From: Candidatus Hermodarchaeota archaeon | GTDB lineage: Archaea > Asgardarchaeota > Hermodarchaeia > Hermodarchaeales > Hermodarchaeaceae | Assembly (NCBI GenBank): GCA_016840595.1 | Contig: JAEOSA010000009.1 | Span: forward strand, 1-21,333 | Direction of reading: 5' to 3' | Length of the DNA stretch: 21,333 bases | In this document: positions 15,490 through 21,333 of the stretch, piece after piece | How the letters are laid out: each line of letters starts with the position of its first letter | Position numbering within the stretch: position 1 is the first letter of the stretch | The notes under the pieces: model-generated | What the model saw: the letters and a program-made list of their open reading frames with translations, nothing else | The model's database searches: none | What the model was told of the DNA's origin: nothing | Program-made: the position numbers and the translations under genes

Positions 15490-15879
15490 ATGAATATGTT
15501 TGTACGGAACCTGAACGATTGCAAGGTCATTACTGCAATTGATGGAACTATTCTCCGTGAATTACTGAATCCCCTTCGTGACGGTACTGATTTGAAACTC
15601 CGTTACAGTATCGCACACGCTAGTATTCCAGTAGGCGAAGCCTCCTTTCCCCATCGATTGACGAACGCTTCAGAAGTCTACTATATCCTACAAGGTGAGG
15701 GTGTGATGCATATTGATGAAGAAACCCACGAAGTTCATTCCGGCTCTCTGATTTATGTTCCACCTATGGCAACACAGCATCTTGAAAATACTGGGGAGGA
15801 GGATATCACATTTCTTTGCATTGTTGATCCCTATTGGCAACCTGAAGATGAAGAACTAGTAGGCGACGAAACCAAATGA
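15490..15879 (+). CDS. Single-domain cupin protein
   Basis: A 129-residue double-stranded beta-helix protein from ATG 15490 (ATG 15496 and an upstream in-frame GTG at 15436 are alternatives). Cupin motif 1 is FPHRLTNASEVYYILQGEG and motif 2 is GSLIYVPPMATQHLENTG. Metal residues H55, E62 and H97 are present, but the second His of the usual HxH is L57, leaving a three-ligand site. Such small HRL-type cupins occur in archaea and bacteria, usually with unknown substrates. It lies between a DUF998 membrane protein and a B-box membrane protein, both on the same strand. Confidence 0.85.
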   Translation: MNMFVRNLNDCKVITAIDGTILRELLNPLRDGTDLKLRYSIAHASIPVGEASFPHRLTNASEVYYILQGEGVMHIDEETHEVHSGSLIYVPPMATQHLENTGEEDITFLCIVDPYWQPEDEELVGDETK

Positions 15880-15885
15880 TGCTCT

Positions 15886-16821
15886 TTGCCGGAGCCCAAA
15901 CGGTTTTATTCTTCCTATCAATCATATCATCACGGGAGTGGAATAGGTTTGAAATGCGCTGTTCATAATGATCTCGAAGCGATTGCTGTGTGCCAATCCT
16001 GTGGCAACGCGCTCTGTTCCGATTGTCGAATCACCATCGCAGGGATTGCATATTGTCAATCCTGTCTTGATGCAGGACGCATTCGTCGACCCGCTCATAT
16101 TGCTGCAGAAGCCGAAGATCGCATGCCAACCCCCCTTGGCAATGTTACTTCAACGAGTCGTCGGAACTTAATGATTGGAGTTTTTGGCATGATGCTCATT
16201 GCAATATTCATCCATGCTCAATGGATATTCCCAATAACCTATTTTGCACCTCTCGGAGCTACATTCCACATAGTAAATATTTCCCGAACCGTTGGGGCCG
16301 TTCTTGTAGCCGTGGGAATTGGTCTCAGTGCTTTTGCCTGGAGTGAATTCAAATATTATTTTAACTTTCGTTGGGCATTCAATATTGTATTGGTCACGCT
16401 CCTGACACCGTGGTGGGGCGTTCTGGCAGAACTCCTCATCTTCTCAGGCCTAGTATTTATCGATACAATGCCTTACGGCTATTTGGGACCAGGGCTACTC
16501 GCCCCCGTTTTTACCAATCTTGTTATGGTCAGCAGTTTATGCTTTGGAATCCTAATGCTTCTGTGGGCAATTGCACTCCTATATGTAAGAAAAAATTCTC
16601 GGTCTCCGAAACTTACCCTTGGATCGAGTATTATCTACATTATCCTGGCACATATGGCACTCCTGATACTTGGTCTTTTTCTTCCTTCTCTCTTCTTTTC
16701 TCCATCTATTATCATAGGGTATGGAATTTACGCCATTATTCCTGCAATCATTATTGAGGTAGGAGTCATTCTAAATGCTGTATTCTTCTACCGTTTAGCC
16801 ACTAGCCTCAAACCTTACTAG
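15886..16821 (+). CDS. B-box zinc finger fused to a six-helix membrane domain
   Basis: A 311-residue protein. Residues 24-60 form a B-box/treble-clef zinc finger: C24 and H27 (CAVHNDLEAIAVC), C36/C39 (CQSC), C44/C47 (LCSDC), C57/C60 (YCQSC), eight ligands for two zincs. After a linker come about six hydrophobic helices (about 95-116, 134-152, 164-192, 204-234, 246-271, 275-304). The C-terminal domain is of no family I know. The finger would face the cytoplasm if the first helix runs outward and may bind partner proteins. The start is uncertain; the listed TTG 15886 has no clear ribosome site, and GGGAG at about 15935 is a possible site for a shorter protein beginning at TTG 15949, which would still keep the finger. 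Confidence 0.78.
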   Translation: MPEPKRFYSSYQSYHHGSGIGLKCAVHNDLEAIAVCQSCGNALCSDCRITIAGIAYCQSCLDAGRIRRPAHIAAEAEDRMPTPLGNVTSTSRRNLMIGVFGMMLIAIFIHAQWIFPITYFAPLGATFHIVNISRTVGAVLVAVGIGLSAFAWSEFKYYFNFRWAFNIVLVTLLTPWWGVLAELLIFSGLVFIDTMPYGYLGPGLLAPVFTNLVMVSSLCFGILMLLWAIALLYVRKNSRSPKLTLGSSIIYIILAHMALLILGLFLPSLFFSPSIIIGYGIYAIIPAIIIEVGVILNAVFFYRLATSLKPY

Positions 16822-16926
16822 TGTTCAGTAAATTAGTGAAGAATAAGTCTCGTTACTTGGTGGATTCATCCGATGAGGGGAAAGATTATTTCATCTAACG
16901 AGGGCTTGTGAGTGGAAGGATGCCCA

Positions 16927-18081
16927 GTGACCCCATCACCTGATAAGTCTCGTCGTATTGGTTTTTTGATTAATCCGATTGCTGGAATGGGTGGTCGAGT
17001 TGGATTGAAGGGAACAGATGGCGTTGTGGAGAAGGCACAACAGCTTGGTGCACAGCCCGTTGCACCAGATCGTGCAATACAGTTCTTGAGGACATTTCTA
17101 AGATTGTATTCTAATGGTGATGAGTTGGAGTGGGTTACATGCCCTGAGCCAATGGGGGCGCGAGTGTTGCTTGAGGTGGGGATTACTCCTGAAGTGGTGC
17201 CCATGGAGGTCAATACCGAAACACAGGCAGAGGATACGCAAAGAGGGATAGAGTTGTTTTGTGAACGGGAGGTTGAACTCATTGTCTTCGTGGGTGGAGA
17301 TGGAACAGCGAGGGATATTCTGGATGCGTTGGGTGAATCGAAGGATGTGTTAGTTCTTGGTGTACCAGCTGGTGTAAAGATGTATAGCGGAATTTTTGCC
17401 GTATCTCCCGAAGCCGCAGCAGGTGTGGTAGTTGATTGGCTGAAAGGAGAAACAACGGTGGAACCCTTTGAAGTTATGGATGCCAATGAAGAAGCCATTC
17501 GAAGTGATCAGTTTGCAATCGAACTGTATGGATATCTCCATGGACCCTTAGTTCCAGCACGAATGCCGGGTGCAAAGTTTACTTCACCAACGACTGTCAA
17601 TGAGCGGGAGAATCAGGAGGCAGTGGCCCGTACGATTATCGAAGACATGGTTGAAGGCGACACCTATATTCTTGGACCGGGCTCGACTGTGCGAGCAGTC
17701 GCTGAGCAACTGGGAATAGAGAAAACCTTGTTGGGTGTAGATCTCTATCAGAAGGGGACGGTCCACTTGGATGTGAATGAGCAACAACTGCTAGAACTCG
17801 TTCCCGATTTCTTGCATACTTGGATCATTGTGTCACCTATAGGAAATCAGGGTATGCTATTCGGTCGTGGAAATCAACAAATCAGTCCAAATATTATCCG
17901 TCGTATTCCACCAGAGCAAATATTGGTAGTTGCCACACACAGTAAAATCGGAAGCTTAGCAGAACGAGGTTTACATGTGGATACGGGAGATTCTGATATC
18001 AACACACTGTTGAGTGGATATATTCGTGTGCTAGTCGATTATCGAACCTGGCGGATGGTCAAGATAACCAGAAATATATGA
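16927..18081 (+). CDS. ATP-NAD kinase-like protein (COG3199 type)
   Basis: A 384-residue cytoplasmic protein. The N-terminus has FLINPIAGMGGRVGLKGTDG, then IVFVGGDGTARDILDAL (about 119-135) with the GGDGT nucleotide site, VLGVPAGVKMYSGIFAVSPEAA, and a long C-terminal part with DMVEGDTYILGPGSTVRAVA and VVATHSKIGSLAERGL. This is the archaeal/bacterial NAD kinase-like group, predicted to phosphorylate NAD or a related substrate; activity is not established for this branch. GTG 16927 is preceded by AAGGA at 16916-16920; GTG 16912 is an alternative. It heads a + strand run: DUF1844, G1PDH, longin-Yip1. Confidence 0.85.
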   Translation: MTPSPDKSRRIGFLINPIAGMGGRVGLKGTDGVVEKAQQLGAQPVAPDRAIQFLRTFLRLYSNGDELEWVTCPEPMGARVLLEVGITPEVVPMEVNTETQAEDTQRGIELFCEREVELIVFVGGDGTARDILDALGESKDVLVLGVPAGVKMYSGIFAVSPEAAAGVVVDWLKGETTVEPFEVMDANEEAIRSDQFAIELYGYLHGPLVPARMPGAKFTSPTTVNERENQEAVARTIIEDMVEGDTYILGPGSTVRAVAEQLGIEKTLLGVDLYQKGTVHLDVNEQQLLELVPDFLHTWIIVSPIGNQGMLFGRGNQQISPNIIRRIPPEQILVVATHSKIGSLAERGLHVDTGDSDINTLLSGYIRVLVDYRTWRMVKITRNI

Positions 18082-18148
18082 CATCCAGGAACACTTTTTT
18101 CACCGAATTCATCTACTTCAGAATATAAACAGAAGAAAGGCGATCAAA

Positions 18149-18517
18149 TTGACCAAAGGTAAAAAGAAAAAACAACCTAAAAGCAAAGAACCGGTTTCAG
18201 AACCGAAAACTGAAGAGCCGTCTACTGAGGAGAAGGCGGAATCTGAACCAGTAATGGTGGATATCGCGGCGCTCTCGGTTTGGCAACTTATACCCCTCTT
18301 CATTAACATCCTTGAACGGGTCGCTTGGCAAAAAATGGGACTAGTTGTGAACCCGCATACCCAAGAAATTGAAAAAGACCTTCAGCAAGCACGAGTAGCT
18401 ATTGATTCCTACACAGTTCTCCTCGAGCATTTAGGAGACAATATTGAACCTGAGACGAAAACCGCACTTAAAGCAAGGTTAACGGACTTAAAACTCAATT
18501 TTGCATCTCAATCTTAG
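18149..18517 (+). CDS. DUF1844 family protein
   Basis: A 122-residue protein. Residues 1-35 are a charged, disordered tail (lysine-rich then E/P/S/T-rich). The remainder matches DUF1844: WQLIPLFINILERVAWQKMG, LVVNPHTQEIEKDLQQARVA, AIDSYTVLLEHLGDNIEPET, and TDLKLNFA near the end. This family is found mainly in bacteria (Acidobacteria, Planctomycetes and others), is small and helical, and has no known function. The start is probably TTG 18149, since ATG is absent and AAAGGCG lies just upstream. It sits between the NAD kinase-like gene and G1PDH, in the same direction. Confidence 0.8.
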   Translation: MTKGKKKKQPKSKEPVSEPKTEEPSTEEKAESEPVMVDIAALSVWQLIPLFINILERVAWQKMGLVVNPHTQEIEKDLQQARVAIDSYTVLLEHLGDNIEPETKTALKARLTDLKLNFASQS

Positions 18518-18650
18518 TCCCCTTCCCAACTCCTAATTCAATAATTTAAGTAGATAATCAAGAAGAAAATCAATTCGAACGGTTGAGGAGATACTTCTTA
18601 ATAGGAAAAACAGGATACAATTCTAACTCAAAGAAAAGAGAGGATACCCT

Positions 18651-19715
18651 ATGCCAGATGAACCCAAGGCCCATCGGATGCAACTCCCTGGTGAAGTCGT
18701 CATTGGATCAGGTGTTGTTCATCAATTGGGTGAAGTTGTCCAGCGGGTTGTCCCCTCACGACGAGTAATTCTCATCACCAATAAGGATCTGATGAATATC
18801 GTCGGAAACGATGCTGTAACCGCTTTGGAACAGACACACTATGATGTAAATGTTGTTTATGCCAAAAAAGCCACCGAAGAAGAGGTGGAAAAATCCTGTG
18901 AACAATTGCGTAAACATAGTGCAGGTGCTGTGATCGCTGTTGGTGGAGGAACCGTTATTGACATTGCAAAATTATGTTCAACTCGTGAGGGACAACCCTT
19001 TGTAAGCGTCCCAACCTCAGCAGCTCATGACGGTATTTCGAGTCCCAGGGCATCCATCAAAAAAGATGGCACCTCGGTCTCCGTTGAGGGACAATCACCC
19101 ATAGCAATTGTAGCTGACACCCGAGTAGTTGCTCAGGCGCCCTTCCGATTCACTGCAGCAGGGTGTGGAGACTTAATTTCAAAAATTACAGCAGTGCGTG
19201 ACTGGAAACTGGCTCATACTCTTGGTTACGAGTACTATGGAGAATATGCCGCATCCATGTCGCTCATGGGATCTCAAATTATTATTGAAAATGCAGCCAC
19301 GATAAAACCTGATAATGAACAGAGTGTTCGCATGGTCCTTGAAGCCCTCATCGCTAGCGGTATCTCGATGGGTATTGCTGGGTCAAGTCGACCAGCAAGT
19401 GGATCTGAACACAAGTTCAGCCATGCCCTTGACCGAATTGCCCCAAACCCAGCTCTTCATGGTGAACAGTGTGGCGTTGGAACGATTATGATGGGATACC
19501 TCCATGCTATTAACTGGGAGGAAATCCGTGACGCACTTGCCACCATTGGGGCTCCCACAACCGCAAAGGAGCTTGGGATGAAAGATGACCATATAATTGA
19601 AGCGCTAAAGATTGCTCACACTATCAATCCTAACCGTTACACGATTCTGGGTGAAAAAGGGCTCACGGAAAAAGCTGCGGAACGGCTTGCACGAATCACA
19701 GGCGTCATCCAATAA
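18651..19715 (+). CDS. egsA: sn-glycerol-1-phosphate dehydrogenase
   Basis: A 354-residue iron/zinc-type dehydrogenase. NAD(P) site GAVIAVGGGTVIDIAK (92-107), then SVPTSAAHDGISSPRASI (D127), the hallmark of G1PDH versus glycerol dehydrogenase. Metal ligands are D174 (AGCGDLISKI), H254 (GSEHKFSH) and H270 (ALHGEQ). It reduces dihydroxyacetone phosphate to sn-glycerol-1-phosphate, the backbone of archaeal ether lipids. ATG 18651 is preceded by GAGAGG, 8 bases away. The family is close to AraM of Bacillus, but the archaeal neighbours support the archaeal role. Its presence matters because some Asgard lineages are reported to lack this gene. It lies 69 bases before the longin-Yip1 fusion. Confidence 0.93.
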   Translation: MPDEPKAHRMQLPGEVVIGSGVVHQLGEVVQRVVPSRRVILITNKDLMNIVGNDAVTALEQTHYDVNVVYAKKATEEEVEKSCEQLRKHSAGAVIAVGGGTVIDIAKLCSTREGQPFVSVPTSAAHDGISSPRASIKKDGTSVSVEGQSPIAIVADTRVVAQAPFRFTAAGCGDLISKITAVRDWKLAHTLGYEYYGEYAASMSLMGSQIIIENAATIKPDNEQSVRMVLEALIASGISMGIAGSSRPASGSEHKFSHALDRIAPNPALHGEQCGVGTIMMGYLHAINWEEIRDALATIGAPTTAKELGMKDDHIIEALKIAHTINPNRYTILGEKGLTEKAAERLARITGVIQ

Positions 19716-19796
19716 TAATTAGCCTCACGGCAGATTTTTGAACCCTCTTCGAGAGGAATATTGCAAGGCTAGAGAATTCTACTCTTGGATTGCGGG

Positions 19797-20888
19797 GTGA
19801 AAGACCTGATCCACCAACTCTATGTCATCAGTAAAAATGGACCACTTCTTTTCGAACGTACTTACATCAAAGGGGCAACGACAACTGATCCTGATTTATC
19901 CTCCGGTCTCATTACAGCCCTCTATCATTTTACTAAAGACACTCATGCTGAGATGATTCAAAAATTCGAAATGGAAGACCTTAAACTCATCTTCGATGAG
20001 AGCGAGACCCTACTATTTGCGGCGACTGTTGATAACAAACTTCCAGACAAGGATGCTCTTGATGTCATCGAACGAATCCGTGAATATTGGATTCTCCACT
20101 ATGGTGAACAGAAGGGAACCAAAATTGAACGGACAAAGTACGAACCCTTTGCCATCGATGCTGAACGAATCATTGTTGAAAACTTATGGTGGTTAGGTGA
20201 AGGGAAAAAATTCAGTTTGCGGAATCAAGGCCGCTATCTGAAAGAAACTATCACCCGCCCAAGCCGATGTGTCGGAGCTCGTTATCTCAGTAAAAGCTTC
20301 TTGCTTACACCGATTCTTATTCTACTCGCAACAGTTGTGGTGTCATTCATCTTACAGGGTCAAGTTATGGGGTTCGGGATGATGTTCTTTGAAACTCAGG
20401 CACTTGAATATCTCATCACGATGACGTTCAACATCGTTGCTTTTTGGCTTATTCTAGCTGTCATGACGACAGCCATTAATAGTCGTCGAGATACACTTCG
20501 AGAAACAATTCTCTCATCCGGCTATGTTATGATCTTTATGCTAGCCCTTTTCTTCGTGGCGTCCAGATTCTATGTTGATTTTGTCTATTCGTTGATTTTT
20601 CCTGGATTCTCATCTCTACCCTTTGACGCTCGAATCAGTATCACTAATGATCCCAATTTGCAGGTGATTAACTACCTCCTCTGGACAGGTCCGGGTACGA
20701 TTCTCCTCTTCACTTGGCTAATTCTGTTTGCTTATGTTACCTACAATCTTCAACGACCGAAACCACTTCAACATGTCCTTGCTATCGCCATTGCTTTTGT
20801 GTTTGTCATCTTGGTGCAAACCGCCTTCTATTACTTCATCTTTGGAGTACCAGTTCTAACTCCAATACCACTAACTCCCGCACCTTAA
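19797..20888 (+). CDS. Longin-like domain fused to a Yip1-like five-helix membrane domain
   Basis: About 363 residues from GTG 19797 (TTG 19785 is an alternative). The N-terminal domain (about 2-106) has the longin-like layout seen in many Asgard proteins: LIHQLYVISKNGPLLFERTY, then DPDLSSGLITALYHFTKD, then MEDLKLIFDESETLLFAATV, and a long helix VIERIREYWILHYGEQ. After a linker, residues about 146-349 resemble a Yip1 domain: a helix with LKETITRPSRCVGARYLS before the first span, five spans (about 166-186, 204-226, 239-259, 293-316, 325-349), and LRETILSSGYVMIFMLAL at span 3. In eukaryotes Yip1 proteins bind Rab GTPases in ER-Golgi traffic and longin domains occur in SNAREs and vesicle-coat factors. 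One chain holding both is unusual. The Yip1 call is by pattern only. The proline-rich C-terminal tail is short. Confidence 0.75.
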   Translation: MKDLIHQLYVISKNGPLLFERTYIKGATTTDPDLSSGLITALYHFTKDTHAEMIQKFEMEDLKLIFDESETLLFAATVDNKLPDKDALDVIERIREYWILHYGEQKGTKIERTKYEPFAIDAERIIVENLWWLGEGKKFSLRNQGRYLKETITRPSRCVGARYLSKSFLLTPILILLATVVVSFILQGQVMGFGMMFFETQALEYLITMTFNIVAFWLILAVMTTAINSRRDTLRETILSSGYVMIFMLALFFVASRFYVDFVYSLIFPGFSSLPFDARISITNDPNLQVINYLLWTGPGTILLFTWLILFAYVTYNLQRPKPLQHVLAIAIAFVFVILVQTAFYYFIFGVPVLTPIPLTPAP

Positions 20889-20923
20889 GTAGAAAGAAAA
20901 AGGTCAAAAAAAGAGGGGAGGGA

Positions 20924-20940
20924 GGGGACCAGTAGTCCCC
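20924..20940. terminator. Hairpin between convergent genes
   Basis: GGGGAC (20924-20929) pairs perfectly with GTCCCC (20935-20940) around a 5-base loop, followed by ATATTTT on the + strand. It lies between the longin-Yip1 gene (+, ends 20888) and the surface-protein gene (-, ends 20974), so it could end transcription from either side. A long purine tract (about 20890-20930) runs into it. Confidence 0.5.
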
Positions 20941-20973
20941 ATATTTTGATTAGGGAGAGCAGAAGCTTCTATT

Positions 20974-21333
20974 CTAGCGGTCTGCCCAATAATCGCTTGT
21001 TGCCTTGCGAGTTGCCTTGGAGGGTCCAGATCCGCGACGACGAACATTCATGATGCCAACAACTACCAAGATGACAAGGATTGCGACGCCAATCGCAATT
21101 ATTCCAAGATTTTGGAGTAGCCAGTCAAGCCCGTCTCCGGGTGGTGGACCAGGTGGAATCATGTTTAATGCGCTGGTGTAGATGCCAAAGTAGGGGTCGT
21201 TGTCGATGGAATAGCCGTCCCAGTTGGTAAAGCCAGAAAGCATGAAGAAGAAGGTGCTTTCCATTTCCCAGTGGGTCACGCTTTTTCCAGTTTCGGAGTG
21301 GAACATGGCGCTAAAGGCGCCCATTGGAACTGT
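20974..21333 (-). CDS. C-terminal part of a membrane-anchored surface protein
   Basis: The frame stays open to the window edge, so only the last about 119 residues are seen. An extracellular-looking segment with FFFMLSGFTNWDGYSIDNDP is followed by a proline/glycine hinge (MIPPGPPPGDG), one hydrophobic span (LLQNLGIIAIGVAILVILVVVG) and a short basic tail (MNVRRRGSGPSKATRK), giving an out-to-in C-terminal anchor. This is typical of archaeal surface-layer or secreted proteins anchored at the C-terminus. The internal Met near the edge is not a likely start. The ectodomain family cannot be named from what is visible. Confidence 0.7.
   Translation of the reverse strand, partial: TVPMGAFSAMFHSETGKSVTHWEMESTFFFMLSGFTNWDGYSIDNDPYFGIYTSALNMIPPGPPPGDGLDWLLQNLGIIAIGVAILVILVVVGIMNVRRRGSGPSKATRKATSDYWADR

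Noticed and set aside
16866..17498. 210-residue open frame on the - strand, rich in S, P, T and I
   Set aside because: It lies wholly antisense to the NAD kinase-like gene, has low-complexity composition and no fold or start signal; a shadow of codon bias.
20905..20930. G-quadruplex in the purine tract
   Set aside because: Only three runs of three or more G before the hairpin; four are needed.

Overview
The window (about 21.3 kb, roughly 40-45% G+C outside one very AT-rich gap) reads as chromosomal DNA of an Asgard archaeon. The archaeal signals are a thiolase/DUF35 (Zn-ribbon OB-fold) pair, an F420-type flavin-independent oxidoreductase, and sn-glycerol-1-phosphate dehydrogenase, the enzyme that sets archaeal lipid stereochemistry. 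The Asgard signals are a stand-alone two-domain gelsolin-like protein and a longin-like domain fused to a five-helix, Yip1-like membrane domain. I cannot assign the lineage within Asgard (Thorarchaeia- or Heimdallarchaeia-like are both possible). I see no rRNA, tRNA, insertion sequence or CRISPR array.

Layout. 1-2.6 kb: acyl-CoA/F420 block. It holds the 3' end of a thiolase and its DUF35 partner (+), meeting an enoyl-CoA hydratase and LLM-type oxidoreductase operon (-). 2.6-2.84 kb: divergent control region with two dyads. 2.84-6.95 kb: a run of + strand genes, namely a small helical protein, two adjacent long coiled-coil proteins each ending in a winged-helix-like domain, a solitary beta-class DNA methyltransferase, and a PfkB sugar/nucleoside kinase. 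6.95-8.35 kb: tandem UspA stress protein and a small helical protein (-). 8.35-8.81 kb: non-coding, extremely AT-rich gap with several inverted repeats. 8.8-10.7 kb: gelsolin-like protein and 2-amino-3-ketobutyrate CoA ligase-like enzyme (-). 10.99-12.26 kb: thioredoxin-fold protein and a SAM methyltransferase (+). 12.28-14.7 kb: L-threonine dehydrogenase-like enzyme, an O-methyltransferase and a Cys-rich multi-FeS protein (-). 14.8-16.8 kb: DUF998 membrane protein, cupin, and a B-box zinc finger/multi-TM protein (+). 16.9-20.9 kb: NAD kinase-like protein, DUF1844 protein, G1P dehydrogenase, longin-Yip1 fusion (+). 20.97-21.33 kb: C-terminus of a membrane-anchored surface protein (-), separated from the previous gene by a hairpin.

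Functional links. Threonine dehydrogenase and KBL, 1.5 kb apart on the same strand, would convert threonine to glycine plus acetyl-CoA, which the thiolase/hydratase block could use. The right end combines membrane-lipid synthesis (G1PDH) with a putative membrane-trafficking-like protein (longin-Yip1), and the gelsolin-like protein points to actin regulation. Least explained are the longin-Yip1 fusion, the paired coiled-coil/winged-helix proteins beside an orphan DNA methyltransferase, the B-box membrane protein, and the AT-rich dyad-containing gap.
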